DNA of 64,000 nucleotides, taken from the NCBI GenBank assembly GCA_030156535.1, contig JASGMJ010000006.1:1-64000 (forward strand), read 5' to 3'. Under the pieces are notes generated by a model. The model ran no database searches. It saw only the letters and a list, made by a program, of their open reading frames with translations, and was not told where the DNA came from. Each line of letters opens with the position of its first letter. Position 1 is the stretch's first letter. The translations under genes and the position numbers were made by a program. The stretch is from Candidatus Sumerlaeota bacterium (GTDB lineage: Bacteria > Sumerlaeota > Sumerlaeia > SLMS01 > JAHLLQ01). This document shows positions 10,150 through 19,922 of this stretch, piece by piece.

Positions 10150-11946
10150 ATGCAACTGAGTGCGATCGACTGGGTGGTGATCGGGGCGTACTTCGTCGTG
10201 GCGCTGGGAGTGGGTCTGTACTTCCGCAAGCGCGCGGGCAAGAACCTCGCCGAGTTTTTCATTTCCGGGCGTTCATTGCCGTGGTGGATTGCGGGAACGT
10301 CGATGGTCGCGACAACGTTCGCGGCGGACACACCGCTGGCCGTCGTGGGCCTGACGGCCGATCACGGCCTCGCTGGCAACTGGTTCTGGTGGTCGATGGC
10401 CATGGGTGGCATGGTCACGGTCTTTGTTTACTCGCGACTCTGGCGGCGCGCCGAAGTGATGACCGACCAGGAAGTCGTGGAGATGCGCTATGGTGGCAAG
10501 CCGGCGTCGTTCCTGCGCGGTTTCCGCGCCGTGTATTTCGCTCTGCCCATCAACTGCATCATTGTGGGCTGGGTGACGAGCGCACTGGTCACGGTGATGA
10601 ATGAGACGATTCTCTACAAGGGCCCGGGTACGGAACCGTCGATGACGATGAACTGGCTGATCATCGTCGGCTGCCTTGCGATTGTGGGTGTTTACAGCGT
10701 GCTGTCCGGCATGTGGGGCGTCGCGGTGACGGACGTGATCCAGTTCGTGCTGGCGATGGGCGGGTGCATTGCTCTCGCCGTTCTCGCCGTGAACGACGCG
10801 GGGGGCATGGCGCAGTTGCGGACCAACGTGGCGGCGGCGATGCCCGACGGCCAGGATGCGTTCCGATTCCTACCGGACTTCTCGACGGCCGATCCGCTGA
10901 TGCCGTTGCAGATGTTCCTCGTGTACCTGTTCATCCTGTGGTGGGCGAGCTGGTATCCCGGCGCGGAGCCGGGCGGCGGCGGCTACGTCGTGCAGCGCAT
11001 GGCGTCTTGCAAGGACGAGAAGCACTCGTTGCTGGCGACGTTGTGGTTCCAGGTCGCGCATTACTGCGTGCGGCCGTGGCCGTGGCTGCTGGTGGCTTTC
11101 GCCGCGATTGCCAAGTACCCCGACCTGCTGACACTGGAGAACAAGGGCGTGGGCTTTCCGCGCATCATGCGCGACCTGCTTCCCTCGGGACTGCGCGGCC
11201 TGCTCCTCGTGGCGTTCCTCGCGGCGTTCATGTCCACGCTCAGCACCCAGATCAACTGGGGCGCGTCTTATCTTGTCAGCGACGTGTACAAACGCTTCAT
11301 GCGTCCCGATGCGACCGACCGGCAACTGGCGGTGGCGTCGCGCTGGGCGTCGCTGCTCGTGTTGCTCGCGGGCGGCGCGAGTGCCTTCGTCATGGTCTAC
11401 AAGGATGTCTCGGTGGACACTGCGTGGAAGCTGCTCGCGGCACTGGGCGCCGGCACCGGTGCGGTCTACATGCTGCGGTGGTTCTGGTGGCGCATCAATG
11501 CCTGGGCAGAGCTTTCCGCCATGGCCGCTTCGCTGGTCTACTACGCGCTTTTTGCCTTCGTCATCGCAGAGGACATGCCGAACCAGTACCGTCTGGCAAT
11601 CGTTGCGGGGCTGACGATCGCCACGTGGGTCGTGGTGATGCTGGTGACGCCACACGAGAAGGAAGAGACGCTGGTACGCTTCTTCGAGAAAGTCCGGCCG
11701 GGCGGCCCGGGCTGGGGTCCGTTGGCCGCGAAGTGCCCGCACGTCGTGCGCGACAAGCAGTTGGGCCTCTCGCTCGTGTGCGCGGGGCTGGGTGCGACAC
11801 TGGTTTATCTCACGTTGCCGGGCGTCGGCTTGCTGCTGTTCGGCGAATGGCTGAAGGGGCTGGCGTGCCTGGGCGGCGCCGCGATCTGCGCCGGGGGCAT
11901 CGTCGTGCTGCTGAACCGCACGGGCTGGGAGAAACTGGTGCGGTAA
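10150..11946 (+). CDS. sodium:solute symporter (SSS) family transporter
   Basis: MQLSAIDWVVIGAYFVVALGVGLYFRKRAGKNLAEFFISGRSLPWWIAGTSMVATTFAADTPL; SSS family N-terminus and multiple TM helices. Confidence 0.92.
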   Translation: MQLSAIDWVVIGAYFVVALGVGLYFRKRAGKNLAEFFISGRSLPWWIAGTSMVATTFAADTPLAVVGLTADHGLAGNWFWWSMAMGGMVTVFVYSRLWRRAEVMTDQEVVEMRYGGKPASFLRGFRAVYFALPINCIIVGWVTSALVTVMNETILYKGPGTEPSMTMNWLIIVGCLAIVGVYSVLSGMWGVAVTDVIQFVLAMGGCIALAVLAVNDAGGMAQLRTNVAAAMPDGQDAFRFLPDFSTADPLMPLQMFLVYLFILWWASWYPGAEPGGGGYVVQRMASCKDEKHSLLATLWFQVAHYCVRPWPWLLVAFAAIAKYPDLLTLENKGVGFPRIMRDLLPSGLRGLLLVAFLAAFMSTLSTQINWGASYLVSDVYKRFMRPDATDRQLAVASRWASLLVLLAGGASAFVMVYKDVSVDTAWKLLAALGAGTGAVYMLRWFWWRINAWAELSAMAASLVYYALFAFVIAEDMPNQYRLAIVAGLTIATWVVVMLVTPHEKEETLVRFFEKVRPGGPGWGPLAAKCPHVVRDKQLGLSLVCAGLGATLVYLTLPGVGLLLFGEWLKGLACLGGAAICAGGIVVLLNRTGWEKLVR

Positions 11947-11957
11947 GCGTGCGGGGC

Positions 11958-12674
11958 TCAGTTCAACTCGCTGAGCCTCTCCGCGATCATCGTCGACTCG
12001 TGCGCGAAGTCCGGTGATCGGGGGTGGAGCGCGCGCAGCCGGAGAATGACATCGGCAAGATGGCGCCACTCCTCGCGGCGCATGTAAATCAACCTCAGGT
12101 TGTTCAGCATGCGCGTCAGCGTTGCCTGCGGGGAAGCGGGCGCGAAGTTCTCGTCGGTCAGCGTGACCATGGACCCGAGAATGCCGGAGATGAGCGCATC
12201 GCATTCGGCGCGGTCGAGCTGGCGCCCGCCTGAGAACGGATCGAGGTAGAGCTCCGGTGACTTCTTGTCGGCCAGGCGCTTGACCATGTAGTGCCCGGGC
12301 AGGCCAACGCCAACGAAGGGCCAGCCGAGTTGCTCGGCCACGTCAAGCCAGACAACCGAGAGCGTGATCGGAATGCCGCAACGGCGATCGAGCACGTCGT
12401 GCAGCAGACTGTTGCGCGGATCGTAGTAGTCAGAGGCGTTGCCGCGAAAGCCTTCGCGGTCGGCGAGCACGATGGCGAGCGCCTCGATTTCATCGGCGGG
12501 CGTGCGGGCGTTCTCGCGGTCGACGAGCACGGCAAGGCGTTCGAGTTCGCGCAGGTACTCCAGCGGCTTGATCGAGGGCGCGTGGTCGCGGCCAAAAAGC
12601 AGCGCGGCCTCGGCCACGCGGATCGCGTCCTCGGGTTGCGCGACGTACTTGTCGAAGGGATGCGCTGCGATCAT
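11958..12674 (-). CDS. SirB1-like / transglutaminase-like domain protein
   Basis: CGIPITLSVVWLDVAEQLGWPFVGVGLPGHYMVK...LYLDPFSGG matches the SirB1 family pattern; start overlaps the upstream symporter stop by 4 bp. Confidence 0.82.
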   Translation of the reverse strand: MIAAHPFDKYVAQPEDAIRVAEAALLFGRDHAPSIKPLEYLRELERLAVLVDRENARTPADEIEALAIVLADREGFRGNASDYYDPRNSLLHDVLDRRCGIPITLSVVWLDVAEQLGWPFVGVGLPGHYMVKRLADKKSPELYLDPFSGGRQLDRAECDALISGILGSMVTLTDENFAPASPQATLTRMLNNLRLIYMRREEWRHLADVILRLRALHPRSPDFAHESTMIAERLSELN

Positions 12675-14083
12675 GGCATCACCGTTGGAGTGTCTGGGGT
12701 CTTGGGGGCGCCGAGGAACAGATCAATCGCCAGCGGGACCGTGGGCAAGACGAACGCCAGCCAGGCCAGGCTCTTCACATCGGGCAGCATGAGCGAAAGA
12801 ATCGCCGTTGAACCGCCAAGCGCAATCGCTGCCAGCCCCGTCGCGTGACGAAACCGCCGCGCGGGAAACACCAGCAGGCCGAGAAACGGCACGAGCACGG
12901 CCGGCGAATAGATCTTGTAGCAGTTGTACAGCGCCCGCGCGATGTCCTGCGTCGCCAGCGCCAGCACCACGGCCAGCGCCCCCACGAACACGATGATCAG
13001 GCGCGCGCGCAAAATCGTGCGCGCTTCGCTGCGCGGACGCAGTCCGATCTCGTCGAGCAAATCGCGGCTGACGAGCGTCGAGATCGTCAGCAGGCACGTG
13101 TCCGCCGAACTCATGATCGCCGCAAGCAGCGCCGCGATCAACAGTCCGCACCAAACCGGCGAGGCCGTCGCCAGACCAAGCTGGAGCAGCACCGTCTCGC
13201 CGTCCGCGACTCCGTCCCCAAAAAGTGCACGGCCCAGAACGCCGCCCAGGACAATCAGGAACACGATGGGGATCATCAGCGCGGCGGCCGAAAGAATCGC
13301 ACGCCGTCCCGCGGCGGCATCGCGCCCCGAAAGAATCCGCGAGTAAAAATCCGGCCCCACCAGAAAAGGCACGCCAAACGTCAGCAGCAGAATCAGCCAG
13401 CGGGAGAACGGCATCGCGTCGTTGAAGGGGAAGGCGAGAAATTCTGGATCGAGACCGCGCAACGGCGCCGGATTGGCCAACAGCGCGCTCGCCACCAGCA
13501 TGACGAGGGCGGCGATGATTGCGCCCGCCTGGAAGAAGTCGGTGCGCAAAATCGAAAACTGACCGCCCACGGCGGTGTAGACGACAAATACGGTGCCCAC
13601 GCAGACGGTGAGAAAGTTGCGGGCGCCAGTGGCGCTCCACCATCCGCCATGTTCGCCAAGAAAGCCGAGAATCTTGCCCGCCGCGATGAGCTGCGCGGCA
13701 ATGATGCTGATCCAGGCGAAGGCAATCAACGCGGCAGAAACGATGCGCACGGCGCGGCCAAACCGGCGGCCGAGCACCTCGGGCAACGTGAACGCCCCCT
13801 CCATGTCGACCCGCCCCAGTGCCCACGCGCCCAGCACCACCAGCCCGATTGTCCCCACCCAGTGGTACCACCCTGCAACCAACCCCATCTTGTACGCGAG
13901 GCCGGACACCCCCATGACGCCGAACGAGCCGAACATCGTGGCGACCAGCGACCCCGTAAGCAGCAGGGCCGAGCCGCTGCGCCCGGCCAGGAAGAACGCT
14001 TCCTCGCTCTCGGCCGCCTTGCGGCGCGCCAGGCCAATGACGACCAGAACGGCAAAATACAGCAGCGGAAAAACGGCGATCAT
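12671..14083 (-). CDS. sodium:solute symporter (SSS) family transporter
   Basis: MIAVFPLLYFAVLVVIGLARRKAAESEEAFFLAGRSGSALLLTGSLVATMFGSFGVMG; SSS hallmark N-terminus. Confidence 0.9.
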   Translation of the reverse strand: MIAVFPLLYFAVLVVIGLARRKAAESEEAFFLAGRSGSALLLTGSLVATMFGSFGVMGVSGLAYKMGLVAGWYHWVGTIGLVVLGAWALGRVDMEGAFTLPEVLGRRFGRAVRIVSAALIAFAWISIIAAQLIAAGKILGFLGEHGGWWSATGARNFLTVCVGTVFVVYTAVGGQFSILRTDFFQAGAIIAALVMLVASALLANPAPLRGLDPEFLAFPFNDAMPFSRWLILLLTFGVPFLVGPDFYSRILSGRDAAAGRRAILSAAALMIPIVFLIVLGGVLGRALFGDGVADGETVLLQLGLATASPVWCGLLIAALLAAIMSSADTCLLTISTLVSRDLLDEIGLRPRSEARTILRARLIIVFVGALAVVLALATQDIARALYNCYKIYSPAVLVPFLGLLVFPARRFRHATGLAAIALGGSTAILSLMLPDVKSLAWLAFVLPTVPLAIDLFLGAPKTPDTPTVMP

Positions 14084-14176
14084 GGAGAACCCTGGGCGGC
14101 GGTGGCCGCGCGGGCAAAGAAGAACCGCCCGGCACCCGGGCGGCTCAAGGGAACTCTGGGATTGTTCGGGCCCGAG

Positions 14177-14267
14177 GATGTTCGCCCCCTGCCGGGGTCG
14201 TGGTTTCTCTTCGCCGTCCACCCCGGCATAAATGCCGGGGCTGGGGTTGTCGGGCCCCTACCGGGGC
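14177..14267 (+). repeat. 91-bp three-hairpin repeat (REP-like), copy A1
   Basis: Identical by eye to 15035-15125; hairpins CCCCtgCCGGGG, CCCCGGCATaaATGCCGGGG, GCCCCtaccGGGGC. Confidence 0.93.
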
Positions 14268-14446
14268 CAAATGCGGAACGTTTGCCCACAGAGGGAGGCG
14301 GTCTGCCCCCGCGATTCATCCGCGTGGCATTCATGAATCCTTCCCTGTCTCCGCGGAGTCAGAGGCAAGGCGCAACGCACGGAGTGCCAGGCGATCATTG
14401 GGAGAAGCGACCTTCGCGACTCATCGAATCGCTCTTCAGGGCACAG

Positions 14447-14543
14447 GCGTCCCGGCAGGGACGCGACATCAATAGCCCCGCGTTTCAACGCGGGGGACGA
14501 CGGACGACAAGAAGCCCCCGGGCCCCGGCAGGGGTCCAACATG
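14447..14543 (-). repeat. diverged, inverted copy of the same three-hairpin repeat (copy B)
   Basis: GCGTCCCggcaGGGACGC - CCCCGCGtttcaaCGCGGGG - CCCCggcaGGGG - tccAACATG follows the hairpin order and boundary sequence of the reverse complement of A1/A2. Confidence 0.75.
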
Positions 14544-14552
14544 TCCGAGCGC

Positions 14553-15005
14553 TCAATCGAGAAAGAAACGCTTGTCGAACTCCACACCGCTCTTCACCAG
14601 CATCTCTTCGTATTCTTCGGCAAATGTGCGGCGCCGATGATGGGCTTCCTGATTGGCGATGTAGTGGAGAACCGTCTCTTTCTGCGAGGGACTGACCGTA
14701 AAAGCGCCGTATCCTTCCTGCCAATGGAGAACCGGGGAAGCCTTGGCCTCTCGGTTGTACCAACTCGACGCCCCCCCCTTGATTGCTTGGACAATCGTGG
14801 CAATATCGGGTTGAGAGCGCAGTTGGCAAAGAATGTGAACATGGTCGGCAACACCGTTGATGAGAAGCGCCGAGCCTCCATGATTGGCGATGATGCCGGA
14901 CATATAGGGAAAGAGAAGTTCGCGCGCCTGCGGGGTCAGGCAGGGCAGCCTGGCCTTTGTGGAGAAGACAACATGGTAGAGGAGCACGGTGTGGGTATGC
15001 GCCAT
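14553..15005 (-). mobile_element. REP-associated tyrosine transposase (RAYT; IS200/IS605-type Y1 transposase), 150 aa
   Basis: MAHTHTVLLYHVVFSTKARLPCLT..., LLINGVADHVHILCQL (HUH motif HVH), WQEGYGAFTVSPSQKETVLHYIANQEAHHRRRTFAEEYEEML: typical Y1 transposase. Confidence 0.93.
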
Positions 15006-15034
15006 GATGGTGAGCTGAAGGGTGAAGAAGATGA

Positions 15035-15125
15035 GATGTTCGCCCCCTGCCGGGGTCGTGGTTTCTCTTCGCCGTCCACCCCGGCATAAATGCCGGGGCT
15101 GGGGTTGTCGGGCCCCTACCGGGGC
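15035..15125 (+). repeat. 91-bp three-hairpin repeat (REP-like), copy A2
   Basis: Identical to 14177-14267; lies about 30 bp upstream of the RAYT start codon. Confidence 0.93.
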
Positions 15126-15270
15126 AACCCATGGTGCACTCACAGTGCAGTGGCGTCGATACCCGCCGGGGGCCGACTCAAAGCAAACTCACAAAAGCCA
15201 ACCCACGTTCCGAATCCGAACGATCGTTTGCCGGGACCATTGAGGCTCTTCTCAACGACTCTCTCCCCGC

Positions 15271-17565
15271 CTACTCTCCCGTCAGCGTCCACGCATCCGA
15301 TTCATCACCGGTGACCTTCGGGCCGATGACAAACGACAGCGTCCCGGCGCCCTGGAGCGAATGGAAGTTCTCGTCGAACGCCAACGGCCGGCCCGGTGTC
15401 TGCACCGTCGACTCACCGGTCGTCAGATCGACGGACAAAATCACCGGCGAGGTCAGGAAGCTCACGAACGCCCGCGTGCCGTCGGGCGAAAGCGTGAAGT
15501 CGTAGGGCTGACGCAGCAAGGTTTCGGGCAACCCCGATCCCGTGGGCAGTGCGTAGGGAAGATCGACGACCGTTCCCGTCTCCTCGTCCCAGGTGCTGAT
15601 CAGGGGCGGATTGATCTGAAGAGCGTGGATGGTGCCGTCGGGAGCGAAGGCAAACCGGCGCGCCGTCGGTGCAGGCACCGGCAGCAGGAAGGGAGTAAAC
15701 TCCCACTGCGAGGTAGGGCGAAAGAGCGTCAGGGTCCAATCGCCCTCGGAATTAGCAACACTCAGACTGGGCTGAAACCAAACGATGCGGCGGTAGGACT
15801 GACCCCCGAGCATCAGATTCTGAACCGAGTCTTGATTGTACTCCAAGGAAACCGTGGAACCGTCAGGAAACGTCACTTCCTTGAAATCGAAGGAGACCCG
15901 GGAAATGGAAGCGGCGGGGAAGGAGACTCCAATCTTCATCCGCCGAGGTTGAACGGGGGACGTACTTCCGGGGTAAGACAAGGTTCCGGAGAGAGTTGTC
16001 CGAGATATTTGAGAGTCATACCCAATAACCATCGGCTCCCCCATAACCGCCAAATTGGGACGGCCGACGAAAGCGCCGTCTTCCAAACGCCCGATGGTGA
16101 TGGCATCCCCGGGATTCAGGAGAAAATACGGCGTACCATCGGGAGCGAGGCGGAAGTCAGCGAGAAGACTCGGAACGGTGCCCGTCGCCACGACTTCGAC
16201 GATCGGCGCCAGGGGATCGGCGGTGAGCGTCAGGCGGAAGATTGTCAAATTGTAGCCGAGATTGTCGGCGGAAGAATCGTAGGGCACCGGCGACCCCGGC
16301 GACGCGAACAGGAACGTGCCGTCAGCGGCACGAATCATATGCTCGGTCGAAAGTCCTGCACCAAAAACAGCAACCACCGCGCGATCACCCGTGCGCGGAT
16401 CGATCCGAACAAGGCGGTACGCCGAACCCACGTTGTCGAGCAGATACAAAATGCCCGAGGGCGCAACCACGAGGTCGGAGAAGGAGCCGAAACTCGTTCC
16501 CGTGCCGCGCTTGACTACAACCTCGGCGCCGACCTTGCCCGTCGTCGTGTTGACGTTCACGATGCTGCCCGAGCCGGGGTTGAACACCCGGAAGGTGTCG
16601 GCGGAAGTCTTGCGCACCACCGTGCTGCCGGACAGATCGCGCGCCGGATCGATTAAGCCTTCTGTCAAATAAGAGAACGCTTCGGAGAACGTAGGCGTTC
16701 CCGAAGAAGGATCCGTGCTCGTCCACAGGCCAGACTGTCCAACGATAGCCGTGCCGTGAGCAGCACCCTGCCAGTCGATCCCCGAGATGCGTTGCGCGAG
16801 CACGGGCGCAGCGTCCGGCGCGATGGCATTGAGTTGCACGCCCGTGCCATCGAACACGCGCAACGGCTCGTTCGCCGCCAGGGGCGTTGTCTTTGCCGGC
16901 CAGGTGAGGAAGCGCCCGTCCCCCGATGACGCAAGGTGCAGATGGTGCGAGGTTTCGACGTCCGAAACCGCAACGGGCGGATCGACGGAAATGTCATAGT
17001 AGCTCAAATGCCTGCCGAGACTGTACTGATCCGTGCTGATGACGATCGTCTCTTCGTCTACGAAGGTGACGTTTTTTCTGATTTGGTTGATGTCCTCCAG
17101 CGCCGAGTCGGGAAACGCGCCGTAGGTGAAAGTTGTCCAGTCGCCCGTGCCGGAATCGCGGTGCGCGAGAACCAACTCGGGTTCTGTCTGGTTGTCCGTG
17201 TCATCCAGTACCATCGTAACAGTGCCCGAGCCGGAGTCGTGCATCAGCGCCGTGACCTGCAACGAGGGATCGAAGAGGTTGAGGTCCTCGATGACGCCAC
17301 TGGCCGTGTTGACCAGATAGAGACGCTCGCCTCCGGTGATGCGGTCGGGAATGGTGGCGAGCATCTCGTCGTCGTTCAGAAAAACCACCTCGTTGGCGAT
17401 GTAGAGGCCTTCGCCGCTGACGAGAGTGGGCGGCTGCCCCGGGCTGGCGAGGTCCGAGGCGTAGATGCAACCCGTATACGGGTCGGCGATGTAGAGCGTT
17501 TTTTCCTGGGCCGAAGCGGACACTCCAAGACATGCCAGGATTGCGACACACACTGCGTTCTTCAT
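15271..17565 (-). CDS. secreted beta-propeller-like protein of unknown function (paralog of downstream-numbered neighbour)
   Basis: Signal peptide MKNAVCVAILACLGVSASAQ; repeated blades (LYIADPYTGCIYASDL, LYLLDNVGSAYRLVRIDPRTGDRAVV). Confidence 0.72.
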   Translation of the reverse strand: MKNAVCVAILACLGVSASAQEKTLYIADPYTGCIYASDLASPGQPPTLVSGEGLYIANEVVFLNDDEMLATIPDRITGGERLYLVNTASGVIEDLNLFDPSLQVTALMHDSGSGTVTMVLDDTDNQTEPELVLAHRDSGTGDWTTFTYGAFPDSALEDINQIRKNVTFVDEETIVISTDQYSLGRHLSYYDISVDPPVAVSDVETSHHLHLASSGDGRFLTWPAKTTPLAANEPLRVFDGTGVQLNAIAPDAAPVLAQRISGIDWQGAAHGTAIVGQSGLWTSTDPSSGTPTFSEAFSYLTEGLIDPARDLSGSTVVRKTSADTFRVFNPGSGSIVNVNTTTGKVGAEVVVKRGTGTSFGSFSDLVVAPSGILYLLDNVGSAYRLVRIDPRTGDRAVVAVFGAGLSTEHMIRAADGTFLFASPGSPVPYDSSADNLGYNLTIFRLTLTADPLAPIVEVVATGTVPSLLADFRLAPDGTPYFLLNPGDAITIGRLEDGAFVGRPNLAVMGEPMVIGYDSQISRTTLSGTLSYPGSTSPVQPRRMKIGVSFPAASISRVSFDFKEVTFPDGSTVSLEYNQDSVQNLMLGGQSYRRIVWFQPSLSVANSEGDWTLTLFRPTSQWEFTPFLLPVPAPTARRFAFAPDGTIHALQINPPLISTWDEETGTVVDLPYALPTGSGLPETLLRQPYDFTLSPDGTRAFVSFLTSPVILSVDLTTGESTVQTPGRPLAFDENFHSLQGAGTLSFVIGPKVTGDESDAWTLTGE

Positions 17566-17595
17566 TTCAATCTTCCCCCATAACAAGTTCCCGTG

Positions 17596-19794
17596 CTATT
17601 TCCCAATAAACCGCCAGGCGGCAGTACGCACCGTCGGTTGAAAGTCTCCAGCCGCGAGACGCAGGTGGCTGGTTTGGCCAAAATCGAGCATTGCTTCGTC
17701 GAGCGCTTCGGGGCGACCGGGCATCAGCACGCTTGCCATCCCGGTTGCCAGGTCGGCCTGGACGACAACGGGCGCATCAAAGAGGGCGATCCATGCCGTG
17801 CCGGAAGCGGCATCGACGAGGAAGTGCGAAGGACGGTTGAGATCGTCGAGAGACAAGCCCGCGTCCTCGACGTGCATCGGGATGCGCTCGACGGAGCCGC
17901 TTGCTTCATCCCAGCGCAAGAGCGCCGGCGGCTGGGTTTCGTAGAGCCACAGCGAGCCGTCGCTGGCCGCGTCGAAGAACCGGGCGTGGGGCGCGGGCTC
18001 GCTGATGATGTTGAGCGTCAGATTCACGCGCGGATCGCGAATGCCGCGTGCCTCGATGTTCCACATGCCCGAAACCGAGAGAGCCGCCGGCAGATCCAAC
18101 GTTGCCGTCTCGCGCCAGTAGCCAACGCCCTCCCAAACGTAGGAATCGTGAAAGGCGTCCTGAACGGGAATCTCGAAACTCGTTTGCCCACCGGGTGCCG
18201 TGACGAACAGCGCGTCCAGTGTACTGATGCCCGGGCCAAGGCGGTCGCTCGAGAGGGAAACCCGCAGGCGCTTGGGATTTGCCGGAGCACCCAATGGATA
18301 TGTAACGCCTCCGCGATAACCGCTCGTGGACGCGTCGCCGTCCTCATCCTCAAAGAACTCCATCGGCTCGCTGGCGGAGTACTGCACGCTCGGGGTGGGC
18401 CAGCAGGTGCCGTCGCGCAGGATGCCAACGCGCAGGCCCTCGGCGGCATCGACGAAGACGCGCACCTCGCCGTTTGCGTCGAGGTCGAGATCGGCAAGAC
18501 GGGAGATCTTCTGGAAGTCCCAGGCCGGAGCGATTTCGGGGTGCGCGGGGTCGCCCGTCAGCCGGAGGGCATCGACGACCTGGTACTCGACAACGCGCGT
18601 CATGGGAGTACCTGCGGCGGCGATGGCTTCGGGGCGCTGCTCGACGCGCGGCAACAGGAAGCTGCCGTCGAGCGCCGCGCAAACGCGGTCGTAGGTATAC
18701 TCGGGTGGGAGCAGGGCCGCGACGCGGCGGTCGCCCGTCGCGGGATCGACGCGCACAAGGCGCAGCGGATTAAGCAGGCCGTCGAGCACGTAGAGCGCGC
18801 CGTCAGAGCCAGTGGCGATGTCGCGGATCATCTCGAAGGCAGGGCCGCCACCGGCATCGAGGACGAACTCGCGGGTGAGCGAGTGCCCGTCGGGATCGAG
18901 CCAGAAGACTCCGCCCTGAACCGGGTGAAACAGCCGCCAGCGCAAATCGCCCTCTCCGGGAACGGGCACAAAGGAGAACGCCATGCCGTATTCGGGCGCG
19001 CCTTCGGCGGGCGCAAACTCCGCCGCCGCCCGCAGTTCCGCCCAGCCCATTTCGGCATCGGCATCGGCCAACGGAATTTCGCGCTGCCCCCGTCCCTCGG
19101 CGTCGAACAACGTGGTGGCAGGATAACCCGATCCGATGCCGGGCCAGGCGATCCAGCCGCCCTCGGGGTGGCGCATCAGCGTGACGCGCACGTCGATGTC
19201 TTCGCGGATCGTGATGAACGCCGAAGGATCGGCCAGCGGGAAGACGAGAAGCTCGTGCCCGGGCGAGTCATCCACGCACAGCACAATCCGGTCGCCATCG
19301 AGCCGCAACACATCGGCGCCATGGGGAGCCCCACCGCCGGGGTCGCGCCGCACCGGAGCTGCGATATCCTTCAGCGTCCAGGGGCCTTTCGCCTTCCGGG
19401 AGCCAATGCGAAGCATCAGGTGCCCGTCCGCAAAACCGTAGAGCGCCGTGAACTGATCGGGAGAGGGGCCCGCATCGAGCGCCAACAGCGCTGAGCCCTC
19501 GGGCGGGGAAGCCACTTCCTCAAAGGCCAGCGAATCAAGATCGCAGGCAAACAGAACGTCGTTGCTCTCGATGGAGAAGAGCAGTTCCCGCGACGAAAGA
19601 AACGCGGCACGGTCCGCCAGCAGGGGGATTCGCCCGCTGACGAGAACCGGGGAGGCAGCCGGGTCGGCAGGGTCAAGACGGTAAAGGGCATCCGCAGCCG
19701 GATCGGCAACGAACAGGGCGGGCTCCCCGGCCACCGGCAGAACGCCTGACAGGACCGCCGCGCCCAGAAGAAGGCGGCGGCAGGCACGGCGCAT
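17596..19794 (-). CDS. secreted beta-propeller-like protein of unknown function (paralog of 15271-17565)
   Basis: MRRACRRLLLGAAVLSGVLPVAG signal; ALFVADPAADALYRLDPADPAASPVLVSG aligns with TLYIADPYTGCIYASDLASPGQPPTLVSG of the neighbour; LYVLDGLLNPLRLVRVDPATGDRRVA. Confidence 0.72.
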   Translation of the reverse strand: MRRACRRLLLGAAVLSGVLPVAGEPALFVADPAADALYRLDPADPAASPVLVSGRIPLLADRAAFLSSRELLFSIESNDVLFACDLDSLAFEEVASPPEGSALLALDAGPSPDQFTALYGFADGHLMLRIGSRKAKGPWTLKDIAAPVRRDPGGGAPHGADVLRLDGDRIVLCVDDSPGHELLVFPLADPSAFITIREDIDVRVTLMRHPEGGWIAWPGIGSGYPATTLFDAEGRGQREIPLADADAEMGWAELRAAAEFAPAEGAPEYGMAFSFVPVPGEGDLRWRLFHPVQGGVFWLDPDGHSLTREFVLDAGGGPAFEMIRDIATGSDGALYVLDGLLNPLRLVRVDPATGDRRVAALLPPEYTYDRVCAALDGSFLLPRVEQRPEAIAAAGTPMTRVVEYQVVDALRLTGDPAHPEIAPAWDFQKISRLADLDLDANGEVRVFVDAAEGLRVGILRDGTCWPTPSVQYSASEPMEFFEDEDGDASTSGYRGGVTYPLGAPANPKRLRVSLSSDRLGPGISTLDALFVTAPGGQTSFEIPVQDAFHDSYVWEGVGYWRETATLDLPAALSVSGMWNIEARGIRDPRVNLTLNIISEPAPHARFFDAASDGSLWLYETQPPALLRWDEASGSVERIPMHVEDAGLSLDDLNRPSHFLVDAASGTAWIALFDAPVVVQADLATGMASVLMPGRPEALDEAMLDFGQTSHLRLAAGDFQPTVRTAAWRFIGK

Positions 19795-19922
19795 CGTGGG
19801 CAGGAGGCCCGAGACACCGTGATTGTTTGGCACTTTGTGTGCAGGATTCCGCATTGTTCCCCAGGCCCGTTCGCCTCCGGCGAGGTAGCTCGTCAAGAGT
19901 GTCGGACGGCAATTGGGCGCCG

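Noticed and set aside
12845-14695. 616-aa plus-strand ORF antisense to the SSS symporter and repeats
   Set aside because: Overlaps conserved transporter on the minus strand and runs through REP repeats.
14177-15125. Complete IS200/IS605 element with TnpB
   Set aside because: No TnpB/IscB ORF nearby and flanks are multi-hairpin REP repeats rather than single end hairpins; RAYT interpretation preferred.
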